Shown here one piece after another: positions 26,436 through 35,443 of a stretch of DNA of 64,000 nt. Position 1 is the first letter of the stretch, and each line of letters begins with the position of its first letter. The DNA is taken from contig JANRJL010000109.1 in the NCBI GenBank assembly GCA_033763995.1, positions 5,209 to 69,208 on the forward strand. Direction: 5' to 3'. The translations under genes and the position numbers were made by a program. The notes under the pieces were generated by a model. The model had not been told where the DNA came from and did no database searches. It worked only from the letters and a program-made list of their open reading frames with translations. This DNA is from GCA-2737725 sp033763995 (GTDB taxonomy: Bacteria; Pseudomonadota; Alphaproteobacteria; Rhodospirillales; Rhodospirillaceae).

Positions 26436-26720
26436 ATGTCAGATTTCATGCTGAGCCAGTTGCAAGGGCTGCTCAACAAGGTATCCGACGACTTGGAAAC
26501 GTCGAATAAATCCACCAATGCGCACCTCGACAACGTTTTGGGGGCCATCGACGATCTCGCCGCGAACCTATTCGCAACCCAGGCCATCATTGCCGTGATG
26601 AACGAGAAGAATACCGTGGACGCCGCCAAGGCGAAGGCCTGGATCGACGCCCAGACCGGTGGCGGCGCAACCCCCAAGGCCCATGCCGTCATCGACATGC
26701 TGGTCGGCAAGAAGAAATAG
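26436..26720 (+). CDS. Small hypothetical protein
   Basis: A 94-aa soluble, mostly helical protein that I do not recognise (MSDFMLSQLQGLLNKVSDDL ... TPKAHAVIDMLVGKKK). ATG at 26436 follows a good ribosome site (GGGGAAGGAAAAG), and this start is better than the longer in-frame option at 26379. The N-terminal ~55 residues look like an amphipathic helix or short coiled coil. It stands alone 233 bp after the divergent GT4 gene and 80 bp before waaA. No function can be assigned. Confidence 0.6.
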   Translation: MSDFMLSQLQGLLNKVSDDLETSNKSTNAHLDNVLGAIDDLAANLFATQAIIAVMNEKNTVDAAKAKAWIDAQTGGGATPKAHAVIDMLVGKKK

Positions 26721-26800
26721 AATTCTTGCGATTTTGCTCCAAGGCCCGACCGATCGCGGGCGGGCTTTCCCTCAGATACGATGCGGCATAGGGTTTGCCC

Positions 26801-28081
26801 ATGCCGTCATCGATGCTTTTCCATTTATATCGCGCTGCCTGTTACCCGCTTGCCCTGGCGATGCCGGGCTGGCTGCGCTGGCGCCTCGCGCGCGGGCTGG
26901 AATACCCCGACCGCTGGCGCGAGAAATTCGGTGAGGCGTCGCTAGAGCGGCCCACGGGCCAACTCATCTGGTGCCACGCCGCCAGCATTGGCGAAAGCCT
27001 GTCGATCCTGCCGTTGATCGAAGCCATCGCGCGGCAAAAATTCAGCGTGCTGCTGACCACGGGAACCGTGACGTCGGCTCAACTTGTTCAGCCAAGATTG
27101 ACACAGGGAGCACTCCATCAGTTTGCCCCGCTTGATCATGCGCCTTGGATCGCCAGATTTCTTGATCACTGGCGGCCGAGCCTGGCGTTGCGTGTCGATT
27201 CCGAGATTTGGCCCAATACGCTCGACCAATTGAACCGACGCGGCATCGCGGTGATTCAGATCAATGGGCGTCTGTCGCGACGGGCGGCCGAGGGGTGGCA
27301 ACGCGCGCCACGTTTTTCGAGAGCCGTGTTCAGTTCCTTGGCATTGGTGCTGGCGCAATCGGGCGCGGACGCGCAACGTTTTTCAGCGCTTGGCGCCACC
27401 AGTGTCGTGGCAACTGGCAATCTCAAACTCGCCTTGCCGCCGTTAGGATTCGATCAGGCTCAACTGGACTCGCTGAAGTCAGATCTGGGGGACCGACCAC
27501 GCTGGCTCGCCGCCAGCATTCATCCGGGCGAGGATGAAATTGTCGCAAGTGTCCATCGCCGGGTGAAGCAAGTCATCCCCCAAACGTGCTTGGTCGTCGT
27601 GCCGAGGCATCCCGGCCGCGGCCAAGCCATGGTCAAGGATTTTTCCGACCGCGGTTTAACGGTCGCTCTGCGCAGTGCCCGTCAGCCCATCTTATCAAAC
27701 ACGGACGTCTATATCGCCGATACGTTGGGCGAACTGGGTTTGTTCTATCAGCTGTGCCCTGTCGTTTTCATGGGTAAGACCTTTGCCGTCGGTGGCGGGC
27801 AAAATCCCGCAGAACCGGCTCAAATCGGCTGCGCGCTTGTTTGGGGGCCCGATATGTCAAACTTCGAGGAGTTAGCCGCAACTCTGGTCGCCCGCGGCGG
27901 CGCAATCGGCGTGAGAGATCAAGATGCTTTGGCACAAGCCATTGGTGACCTTTTGACGGACCGTGCACGCGCGCAAGCCATGGCGGCGGCAGGCCAGTCC
28001 GTCATCGCGGAGAACTCGGAGGCCTTGGCAAAAACCTTGAGCCAGCTTGCCCCCTATCTCAAACGCCTTGCAATTGAGTAG
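26801..28081 (+). CDS. waaA: WaaA/KdtA, 3-deoxy-D-manno-octulosonate (Kdo) transferase
   Basis: Transfers Kdo from CMP-Kdo to lipid A precursor at the inner face of the cytoplasmic membrane. It has an N-terminal membrane-anchor segment (YRAACYPLALAMPGWLRWRL). The GT-B domains carry IWCHAASIGESLSILPLI, VDSEIWPNTLDQLNRRGI, INGRLSRRAAEGW, AASIHPGEDEIV, VVPRHPGRG and GKTFAVGGGQNPAEPAQIGCALVWGPDMSNF, all signatures of the family. At about 426 aa it has the normal length. ATG at 26801 is chosen over TTG at 26795. An LPS gene is unexpected in the middle of this block. Confidence 0.92.
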   Translation: MPSSMLFHLYRAACYPLALAMPGWLRWRLARGLEYPDRWREKFGEASLERPTGQLIWCHAASIGESLSILPLIEAIARQKFSVLLTTGTVTSAQLVQPRLTQGALHQFAPLDHAPWIARFLDHWRPSLALRVDSEIWPNTLDQLNRRGIAVIQINGRLSRRAAEGWQRAPRFSRAVFSSLALVLAQSGADAQRFSALGATSVVATGNLKLALPPLGFDQAQLDSLKSDLGDRPRWLAASIHPGEDEIVASVHRRVKQVIPQTCLVVVPRHPGRGQAMVKDFSDRGLTVALRSARQPILSNTDVYIADTLGELGLFYQLCPVVFMGKTFAVGGGQNPAEPAQIGCALVWGPDMSNFEELAATLVARGGAIGVRDQDALAQAIGDLLTDRARAQAMAAAGQSVIAENSEALAKTLSQLAPYLKRLAIE

Positions 28082-28125
28082 ATTGCCGGGCGTTTGCACC
28101 TGTTCGAGAAGCCGACCCGCCATTC

Positions 28126-29892
28126 ATGGATTCACAATCGGAACGAAAACTGCGCGAACTCAGGCTGAACTTGGCCGAGATTTGTCTCGAGGGCCGATTG
28201 GAACGCTTGTCGGCCTTGTGCTGCAATCCCTCGGGCGATGCGATCGCCACGATGATCAATTCCGGCGTGCGCCACCTGGCGCTGGCCAAACACGAACAAG
28301 CCGTCGCGGAACGCTGTCATCGCGTCCTGAGCGTCGAGTACGACGTTACCCGGAAAGTCGGCGCCTATCTCGGCCTCAGCCTGTTCAGCTTTCCTCAATC
28401 CATCGAGCGTGCCTTCGATATCGTCGATGTGCCGACCCCGTTGCTTGGCACGGTAACAAAAGTCCTGTTGTCGTTGCCCATCTTCTTCACGCGTGACGGC
28501 ATGCGCCGGCGCGCCCTGGCGCACCTCGAAGCCACGACCCAGGAAATTCACAAGGCCGCGTCGGTGATCGACGAGCCGGATTTTCGCCAAGCCCTGCTTG
28601 GCGGTTTCATCGAAGGCTTCACCATCACGTCGGTCTACGGCGAGGATGTGTCCTTGCGCGGCCTCGCGCAGCACCGCGCCGGTCTCATCCGCATGTATCT
28701 CGATAGCCACGGCTTGGCGCGCGATGTCGAGCCCATGCCACGCAGCCCTCAAGACACGACGGTGCGCTTGGGCGTGCTTTGCCCCGGGGCCGGAAGCGAA
28801 ACCGCGGCGACGCGCGGGCATTTGCTGGGGCTGGACCGGAGCGTCTTCAATATTGTTGCTTTGGTGCCCGATGAGGCCGCCTCCGGCATCAGTGCGGCAT
28901 TCGCGGATGTCGCCGATGATTTCCTGGCCTTGCCCGTGGCGGATATCGCGCGTTGCGCCGAGATCATCGCGGCCGAGAACTTCGATATCTTGCTGGCGGG
29001 CGCAAATCTGACGAATTCGTGCCGATTTCCCTGGACATTGCTCATGGCGCAGCGGCTGGCGCGCCTGCAAGTGGCGATGCACAGTTGCCCATTGACCACG
29101 GGCTTTCCGACGATCGACGCATTTATCAACGGCGAACTCAACGAACCCGAAGATGCGCAAGACGACTATAGTGAGGAGCTATTGCTTGTTCCCGGATCGT
29201 CGAATCACTATGCGTTTATTGGCGCCCCGCCGGCGCCAACCGCGATCACGCGAGAGCAGTTGGGCGTGCCGGATTCGGCCCTGTTGCTCGCCTCGGGCAC
29301 GAATTACTTCAAGATCGGACCGGAGCTCATCGATGCCTGGGCGCGGATCATGGCCACGACGCCCGATTCACATCTCGTCTTATATCCGTTCAATCCCAAC
29401 TGGACGACGCACTATCCGTTCAGGGACGGCTTCTTGCGCTTTATCCAGTCGCGCTTTGCCGAACATGATGTCGCCGTCGAACGCCTGCATGTGATCGAGG
29501 CCCAGCGCGACCGGGGCCCGATCCACGCCATCCTAAAACTCGCGGATCTCTATCTCGACAGTTTCCCGTACTCGGGCGCGGTGTCGCTGACCGATCCCAT
29601 CGCGATGGGTTGTCCCGTGGTGGTTCGCGAGGGTCACACGGCGCGATGTCGGCAAAGTGCCGCGATGCTGCAAGAATTGGGCCTCGAGGTGTTGGTGACA
29701 CAGTCGACCGACGATTACGTGACTTTGGCTTCGCGTCTGCTCCAGGACCACGGCTTGCGGCGGGAGATGGCCGAGGCCATGGCGGACATCGGCGGGCAAA
29801 GCCGCATGGTGTCGGGCTCGGCCATCGGGCATCACGTGGGCGACGCCCTGTTGAAGGCGCTCAAGCGCAAACTCAACATCGCCGTGATTTAG
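28126..29892 (+). CDS. Divergent GT41-like glycosyltransferase without TPRs
   Basis: A 588-aa protein. The C-terminal half has GT41-type features: FKIGPELIDAWARIMATTPDSHLVLYPFN (conserved Lys in NYFKIGPE) and DLYLDSFPYSGAVSLTDPIA with MGCPVVVREG. The block that should read SPDxxxH is LCPGAGSETAA, so the conserved His is missing. The first ~200 residues are helical but show no recognisable TPRs. That layout recalls HMW1C-type GT41 enzymes, which N-glycosylate proteins with a non-TPR helical domain. Catalytic activity is uncertain. It starts 44 bp after waaA and overlaps the convergent gene by 4 bp. Confidence 0.6.
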   Translation: MDSQSERKLRELRLNLAEICLEGRLERLSALCCNPSGDAIATMINSGVRHLALAKHEQAVAERCHRVLSVEYDVTRKVGAYLGLSLFSFPQSIERAFDIVDVPTPLLGTVTKVLLSLPIFFTRDGMRRRALAHLEATTQEIHKAASVIDEPDFRQALLGGFIEGFTITSVYGEDVSLRGLAQHRAGLIRMYLDSHGLARDVEPMPRSPQDTTVRLGVLCPGAGSETAATRGHLLGLDRSVFNIVALVPDEAASGISAAFADVADDFLALPVADIARCAEIIAAENFDILLAGANLTNSCRFPWTLLMAQRLARLQVAMHSCPLTTGFPTIDAFINGELNEPEDAQDDYSEELLLVPGSSNHYAFIGAPPAPTAITREQLGVPDSALLLASGTNYFKIGPELIDAWARIMATTPDSHLVLYPFNPNWTTHYPFRDGFLRFIQSRFAEHDVAVERLHVIEAQRDRGPIHAILKLADLYLDSFPYSGAVSLTDPIAMGCPVVVREGHTARCRQSAAMLQELGLEVLVTQSTDDYVTLASRLLQDHGLRREMAEAMADIGGQSRMVSGSAIGHHVGDALLKALKRKLNIAVI

Positions 29893-30542
29893 GAACTTGA
29901 GAGCTTGAAGTGCGGCGACTGTTGCGCGGCGACAAGCGCGGCTTCGAGCCGCGCGATATGATCGTTGCGGATCGCCTCGCTCAAACGAAGCTGCGCGATC
30001 CGCTGTTCCTGCCCCGCGTGGAGCCGCCCGATGTTGATGATGGCTTTGGCTATGCCGTCGCTGGCACATGCGATGAAATTCAGCCGCGGCCATTCCGGCG
30101 GCTCGAACCCGCTCAAGTAGTCAATGCGATGCAAGGCGCGAATGCGATGAGTGTTGTCGTCGCGCCAATGCGCGCCAACGACCGTCAGGCCGAGGGCGCT
30201 CAACTGCGCGGCGATCGCGGCAATGCGGGACGTTGGCATGTCATGAAACGCGCAGTTGACCTTGACCACGCCCGGCTTGATGCGCGTCACACGCGCGGCA
30301 TCGCCGTCGGACCAATGCGGCCCCTCGGCCGAGAGCACGGCCGCACCAGCGAAATCCTCATTTGCGAGAACCTCTGCAGGAACCTGGGATAAATCGACCG
30401 GCCGCGCGGAGCGAAAATCCGGCGTCGTCGCAACCCGCCACCCGGCGGCGGCGTATTGCTGCATCTGCGCTGCGCCGCTGGCCGAGCAAAACACTGCCAT
30501 GGCCGGGGCTTGCGTGAAGATAATCGGGATGTCGTCGCTCAC
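29889..30542 (-). CDS. Hypothetical protein, weakly like the tail of FkbM-type methyltransferases
   Basis: A 217-aa protein starting at GTG. No SAM-binding Gly motif, membrane segment or signal peptide is visible. The stretch THRIRALHRIDYLSGFEPPE, with WPRLNFIACASDG, resembles the part after the catalytic domain in some FkbM-type methyltransferases of polysaccharide clusters. The C-terminal ~60 residues form a likely coiled coil (QRIAQLRLSEAIRNDHIARL). The similarity is weak and from memory. It could be a partner or remnant of a sugar-modifying enzyme. It lies 89 bp after the TPR/GT9-like gene transcribed in the same direction. Confidence 0.4.
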   Translation of the reverse strand: MSDDIPIIFTQAPAMAVFCSASGAAQMQQYAAAGWRVATTPDFRSARPVDLSQVPAEVLANEDFAGAAVLSAEGPHWSDGDAARVTRIKPGVVKVNCAFHDMPTSRIAAIAAQLSALGLTVVGAHWRDDNTHRIRALHRIDYLSGFEPPEWPRLNFIACASDGIAKAIINIGRLHAGQEQRIAQLRLSEAIRNDHIARLEAALVAAQQSPHFKLSSS

Positions 30543-30631
30543 GAACTCACACGCCTGTCGAAGACGTGCTGATCGTAGAGAAGCGATACGCTTTGGGAAA
30601 GAGTCGATTGGCGCCCGTGCGCCGATCTTGG

Positions 30632-32191
30632 CTAGGGTCCGGACGACGCGAGTTTTTGAAGCTCATGGGCAATGGGCTTCACGACGGGGCCCCAATCGCG
30701 CGGGGGGCCCTGGCGGAACAACCGCACGGTCGGGTACCACGGACTATCGCTGCGCAGATGCAGCCAACGCCAGTCATTACCGCGGCCCAGCATGACCCAT
30801 GTCTTCTGGCCGAGGGCCCCCGAGAGATGCGCCATGGCGGTATCCACGGTAATCACGAGATCCAGGGCCTTGACGACAGCCGCCGTGGACGAGAACCCCG
30901 CCACCAGCGGCCCTAATTCATGCACGGTCACGCCGGTGGGCAAAGCTCTGATCTCCGGCAATTCCTGCTCGACTTGTAGGCTGTAAAACGTCACGCCGGG
31001 GACGCGCAGGATCGGTTCCAAAACCGCCAACGGGATCGAACGGAACCGATCATTCTCATGGCGTGGATTTCCGCGCCACACGAGACCCACCTTGAGTCCC
31101 GGACTCGGCGGTAATCCGACACGGGTTGCCGGCGTGACGGAAAGATAGGGAACCTCTCCGGGAATGGTTTCCAGCGTCGTGCCGAGGATCAAGGGCAAAC
31201 TCATGATCGGCAGGGAGAAGTCAGCGACCGGTAACGGCGATCCAAGCGCGACCGTCGCGCTGACGCCCGGAACAGTGGCCAGCAATTCCTCGAGACCCGG
31301 ATGACACTGAATCACAACGCGGGCGCCGCGTGCGGCAAGCTGCTTCGCAAAGCGAGCAAAATGAATGACATCGCCGATCCCTTGCTCGGCCATCAAAATC
31401 AGCGTCTTGCCGGAGAGAGATTCGCCGGCCCATCGCGGCAATGACGTATTGGGTCCGCTCTGTCCCGGGCGACGAAAACGCCACTCATAGAGTTGGAACC
31501 CTTGAGGCAAGTCGCCCCGCACAAGGCGTACATTGGCGAGATTCCAATGCGCTTCGACGCTCTCGGGGTCCAAGGCGATCGCTTTCTCAAGCCACTTGAT
31601 CGCGGAGTCGAAGTGTCCCCATGTGCGGTAGATCACGGCGACATTGATGAAGGGGCGCGGATCGCTTGGGTTGATCAACCCAGCCCAATGAAACCAACGT
31701 TCAGCCTCGGGCAAGCGATCTTGGCGGAATAGCGCGATCGCACGTTGAAAAATGGCTTCGAACTGGCCCGTGCCGCTGGCGGCGGCATGAAGCAGGCGCT
31801 CGGCGGTGCCGTAGTCGCCTTTGAGACGCTTGAGCACGCCGAGGTCGAAGAGGGCCGGCGGATGGGAGGGATCGAGCCGCAGCGCCCCCTGCAGGGCCAA
31901 CATCGCTTGGTCGGTTTGACCTTGCAGGCGCAGCGCCGTGGCGAGGCCATGGTAAAGATCGGGGTCGGCGGGATCGCGGCGTGCGGCGCGCTCGAAGAAC
32001 GACAAAGCCGCCGCTGCGTTATTTTGATGGATCATGATCGCGCCCGCTTGGCGCAGGGCCAGGACATGGTCCGGATCGTTCGCCAGAATACCTTGGTAGA
32101 GGGTCAGGGCCTTGGCGATCTGCCCCGCCGCCAGAGCCGTTTCGGCATCTTCCATGAGCCCAGCGATGATATCGGACGAGTTTTCAGTCAT
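30632..32191 (-). CDS. TPR protein with GT9-like (heptosyltransferase-type) domain
   Basis: A 519-aa protein. Residues about 10-235 are TPRs (PDLYHGLATALRLQGQTDQA and VEAHWNLANVRLVRGDLPQG). Residues about 255-515 form a GT-B domain of GT9-like type: LILMAEQGIGDVIHFARFAK, PGLKVGLVWRGNPRHENDR and DLVITVDTAMAHLSGALGQK, then WVMLGRGNDWRWL. TPR plus GT-B is also the layout of the Caulobacter flagellin glycosyltransferase FlmG as I recall it, making this a good flagellin-modifying candidate. It is divergent from a paralog at 32273 across an 81-bp gap that must hold both promoters. Confidence 0.75.
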   Translation of the reverse strand: MTENSSDIIAGLMEDAETALAAGQIAKALTLYQGILANDPDHVLALRQAGAIMIHQNNAAAALSFFERAARRDPADPDLYHGLATALRLQGQTDQAMLALQGALRLDPSHPPALFDLGVLKRLKGDYGTAERLLHAAASGTGQFEAIFQRAIALFRQDRLPEAERWFHWAGLINPSDPRPFINVAVIYRTWGHFDSAIKWLEKAIALDPESVEAHWNLANVRLVRGDLPQGFQLYEWRFRRPGQSGPNTSLPRWAGESLSGKTLILMAEQGIGDVIHFARFAKQLAARGARVVIQCHPGLEELLATVPGVSATVALGSPLPVADFSLPIMSLPLILGTTLETIPGEVPYLSVTPATRVGLPPSPGLKVGLVWRGNPRHENDRFRSIPLAVLEPILRVPGVTFYSLQVEQELPEIRALPTGVTVHELGPLVAGFSSTAAVVKALDLVITVDTAMAHLSGALGQKTWVMLGRGNDWRWLHLRSDSPWYPTVRLFRQGPPRDWGPVVKPIAHELQKLASSGP

Positions 32192-32272
32192 GATGCCGGT
32201 GGCCCGTGTCTCTTACCCTCGCGCGTCACGCGACTATTGTAAAGATTTCCGATTTGGGCTCGATAACTGGAC

Positions 32273-34060
32273 ATGAACGACTTAACACCCACCCAAGCTT
32301 CGGACATCGCGGCGCAACTTTTACAAGTCCAGGACTTGCTCGAAAAGGGCGAGCCGGCACGGGCCCGGGACATCTGTGTTCGCGCCGTCGCGCTCGCACC
32401 CGAGAATGTGCGGGCGATATTCGCGCTGGGTGTCGCCCTGCACGCCAACCGCCAAGCCGGTGACGCCGCCGCGGTTTTTCTGAAAGCGTCGCGGATGGAC
32501 CCAGCCTGGCTCGCCCCGCGCCTGATGCTGGCGAAGTGTTTCGAGGCCCAGGGCAAGACCAAAGATGCCCTGAGCGTATTGCGCCAAACGGCCGAGGCAT
32601 TTCCTGACGCATCTGAGCTTTGGCTTCTTCGCGGGAGTGTAGAGCGCAAATCCGGCGACGACGTCGCCGCCGAGACCAGCTTTCGGCGCTATTGCGCCCT
32701 TAAGCCGAACGACCCCGACGGGCTGAATAACCTCGCCGTGACGGTGCGCGCCCAAGGTCGTGTCACAGAGGCCGTTGCGATCTATCGACAAGCGCTCGCC
32801 GCGGCACCGACATCAAGTTTACTCCATGCCAACCTCGGCAATGCGCTGGATGTGCTTGGCGACACGACAGGCGCGCGCGCTCATTTGCGGGCCGCGCTCG
32901 CGAATGAGCCCGATTCAATCGACGCGCGCTATAACCTCGGCGCTCATTTGATTCGCGAGGAGGATACGGCCGAGGGTGTCGCGTTGCTCAAGCCGTTGGT
33001 CGGCTCATGCCCCGAGCGCTGGGACATTTGGACGAATCTCGGCGTCGGCTTGCTGGCCCTGGGTCAGTTTGAAGCCGCGGAGGCCGCCTATCGCGCCGCT
33101 TTGCGCTTAAAGCCGGGCGCGCCGGAAACGCACTACGATCTCGCATGGCTGCTGCTGTTGAGCGGTCGCTGGCGCGAAGGCTGGGCCGAGTATGAATGGC
33201 GTTGGCAACTGCCTAACTTCAGTTCGCGCCGGCCCGAGACCCAGGCCCCCCTTTGGACGGGGGAGCAACGAGCCGGCGAGACCATCCTTTTGGTCGCCGA
33301 GCAAGGCTTGGGGGATGCCATTCAATGCGTTCGCTTCGCGCGGTTGATTCGCGAGCGTTGCGCCAAAGTCGTTCTGTCATGTCCTGCGCCCCTCATCTCA
33401 CTCCTCACGGGCACGGCGGGATTGGACGAACTGGTGCCTTTTGGCGATAAGTTGCCAGCGCATCACGCCTATTGCCCATTGCTGAGTTTGCCACGCATTT
33501 TCGATATAACCCCTGAAACGGTCCCTGATGAAGCGGGCTATCTCAAGCCGCGGGGAGCCATTCCCCCGCATCTTCAATTGCCACCCGCGAAGCGAAAACG
33601 GATTGGTTTCGTTTGGGCCGGTTCGGCGGACAATAAGATCGACAAGCGGCGCTCCTGCGCTGTCGAACACTTCGTCGAGCTGATGAAAACCGTCGAGGCG
33701 GATTTCGTCAGTCTCCAGATCGGCCCGCGCGCGGCGGAGGTCGAAGGTCAAGACGCGCCACGTCTGATTCTCAATACCAACGGCCTAACCCACGATCTTA
33801 ACGAGACCGCGCATGTCATAAGGCAACTGGATCTGGTTATTGGCGTCGATACGGCGGTCATGCACTTGGCCGGGGCCCTGGGACGGCCGGGATGGATTCT
33901 CCTGCCCTTCAGCCCCGATTACCGGTGGCTCTTGGCGCGCGAAGATACGCCCTGGTACGGCTCAATCCGCCTTTTTCGCCAAGGCGTTAACGGAGATTGG
34001 CCGGGTGTTTTTAGTCGCGTCAATTCCGCATTAACCAATTGGTTACGGCGATCAGATTAG
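32273..34060 (+). CDS. TPR protein with GT9-like domain, paralog
   Basis: A 595-aa protein with more TPRs than its divergent neighbour (residues about 10-305, for example LHANLGNALDVLGDTTGARA and WDIWTNLGVGLLALGQFEAA). The GT9-like domain follows: ILLVAEQGLGDAIQCVRFAR, RIGFVWAGSADNKIDKR and LDLVIGVDTAVMHLAGALGR, with LPFSPDYRWLLAREDTPWYG. The shared order, catalytic motifs and divergent pairing indicate duplication. The target is probably a protein recognised through the TPRs, with flagellin the obvious local candidate. Specificity cannot be read from sequence. Confidence 0.75.
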   Translation: MNDLTPTQASDIAAQLLQVQDLLEKGEPARARDICVRAVALAPENVRAIFALGVALHANRQAGDAAAVFLKASRMDPAWLAPRLMLAKCFEAQGKTKDALSVLRQTAEAFPDASELWLLRGSVERKSGDDVAAETSFRRYCALKPNDPDGLNNLAVTVRAQGRVTEAVAIYRQALAAAPTSSLLHANLGNALDVLGDTTGARAHLRAALANEPDSIDARYNLGAHLIREEDTAEGVALLKPLVGSCPERWDIWTNLGVGLLALGQFEAAEAAYRAALRLKPGAPETHYDLAWLLLLSGRWREGWAEYEWRWQLPNFSSRRPETQAPLWTGEQRAGETILLVAEQGLGDAIQCVRFARLIRERCAKVVLSCPAPLISLLTGTAGLDELVPFGDKLPAHHAYCPLLSLPRIFDITPETVPDEAGYLKPRGAIPPHLQLPPAKRKRIGFVWAGSADNKIDKRRSCAVEHFVELMKTVEADFVSLQIGPRAAEVEGQDAPRLILNTNGLTHDLNETAHVIRQLDLVIGVDTAVMHLAGALGRPGWILLPFSPDYRWLLAREDTPWYGSIRLFRQGVNGDWPGVFSRVNSALTNWLRRSD

Positions 34061-34185
34061 GTGGCTGGCTTGGACCCGGCTGTCGCCCGTGATATGCACT
34101 GCCCTCACGGAACGGTTGCCACCCCTTCCGCCCTGCGCACTTGAAAGGTGCGCGTCTTGGGAAGAACCCCCAGAGGAGGCCATTC

Positions 34186-35319
34186 GTGGTTGGTGTTCTA
34201 CAAGCGTACCGCACCGGTGCCAGCCCTTTCGGGACCGTCGGCAACCAGTCGAGCATCTTGTTCGACAACATTCGCGCGAACGCGGGCAAGCGTTTCCAAG
34301 ACGAAAAGACCGTCATCGATAGCGCCGCCGAAGAGAACTCGAAAGCCATCGACGCGCAGAACGAACGCTATATTTCGGTCAAGGCCCAAATCAACAACGC
34401 CAATATCGCGGTCGAGAACGGGCAAGAGAGCATCGCGACCATCCGGACCACGTTGCTTGAGATTCGCACGCCCGTGGCTCTGGCCGCGGAGGACGGCGAA
34501 GACCCTGAATTCCGCGCCGGCGAGTTCGATACCAAGTTGAACTTCATCAACAACGAGGCCGATACCGGCGGACCCGCGTTCAATCTGGTCGGCAACATCA
34601 ATCGTGTTGATTTCACGCCCAATTCCATCGAGTACCGCAATAATTTAGGCGCGGGATCAACCACGTTGACGGGCACCTACGCCGGCAGCGACTACCGCAT
34701 TCGCGCCGCCGACGGCAGCTATTGGATTCCGGAACTGGGTACGGACAGCATCACACATCGCTCGACGCTCCAGGGTGTCGTTCAAAAGACGACCCTGAGC
34801 GATGGCACGGAAGTCGAGAAAACGGCATCGACGCGCAACGCCCTGAATATCGTGAGCTATAACGAGACCACCAAGGAAGTGACATTCGAGGTCACGTTCG
34901 ACCCAGGCCTCCCGCCGGAGACAGTCACCGGCACGCTGGAGCGGCATGGCCTGGGCTTGATGCCGGCATGGTTTTACGAGGGCCTTGAGACTCAGGGCGG
35001 GCGGCAACGCGCCTTCGCTGACATCGAAAAAGCCGAAGTGGAATTGACATCGGCCGAGGCCAGATTGGCGTTGGCGGCGGCCGCGGTGAAGAAAGATTCG
35101 CAAAAAGTCGATCAAGCCCTGGACTCCTTGACGCAAGACAAGGTCAAGGTACTCAACACCCAGCTCACGCAGACCCAAGAACTGCAGATCAAGACCGCCC
35201 AGCAGGTTCAAGCCATGTTCTACAACCTGCAAACGCTGTCTTCGCAGCAGCAGAACTACATTCAGGCCTTTGCGGGCTTTGTGCGCAGTCCGTTCTTCCA
35301 GATCAATATTCGCGCTTAA
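34186..35319 (+). CDS. Unrecognised protein with flagellin-like alpha-beta-alpha layout, in the hook cluster
   Basis: A 377-aa protein not assigned to any family. The start is GTG at 34186, seven bases after GAGGAGG. Residues about 20-95 are heptad-like helices (FDNIRANAGKRFQDEKTVID, YISVKAQINNANIAVENGQE). The centre (about 100-265) is beta-rich with Gly/Thr/Asn. Residues about 280-377 are again helical (VELTSAEARLALAAAAVKKD), ending in QAFAGFVRSPFFQINIRA. Helix-beta-helix with helical ends that could pack together is the plan of axial flagellar proteins, but the flagellin and hook signatures are absent. It precedes fliK. A secreted axial protein, cap or chaperone is possible; function is unknown. 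Confidence 0.6.
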   Translation: MVGVLQAYRTGASPFGTVGNQSSILFDNIRANAGKRFQDEKTVIDSAAEENSKAIDAQNERYISVKAQINNANIAVENGQESIATIRTTLLEIRTPVALAAEDGEDPEFRAGEFDTKLNFINNEADTGGPAFNLVGNINRVDFTPNSIEYRNNLGAGSTTLTGTYAGSDYRIRAADGSYWIPELGTDSITHRSTLQGVVQKTTLSDGTEVEKTASTRNALNIVSYNETTKEVTFEVTFDPGLPPETVTGTLERHGLGLMPAWFYEGLETQGGRQRAFADIEKAEVELTSAEARLALAAAAVKKDSQKVDQALDSLTQDKVKVLNTQLTQTQELQIKTAQQVQAMFYNLQTLSSQQQNYIQAFAGFVRSPFFQINIRA

Positions 35320-35345
35320 CCAGGAAATTGCTGCCGTCCTTACTC

Positions 35346-35358
35346 GGCAATTGTTGCC
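35346..35358. promoter_or_regulatory. Candidate FlbD (ftr-like) site upstream of fliK
   Basis: GGCAATTGTTGCC, an exact GGCAA-N3-TTGCC palindrome, about 92 bp upstream of the sigma54 promoter at 35444. Spacing and orientation match an enhancer for an NtrC-family activator. Confidence 0.65.
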
Positions 35359-35443
35359 GACATCGTCCGCACGGGCCGGCCTTCGTCGCGGCACGCGCTA
35401 CAAACAATAAATTAAATCAATCGCTTACGTGGCCTCCTCGATT

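Noticed and set aside
34066..34081. Weak sigma54-like element before the orphan gene at 34186
   Set aside because: GG-N10-GC is there, but the -12 block is CGGCT and the -24 block matches only four of six.
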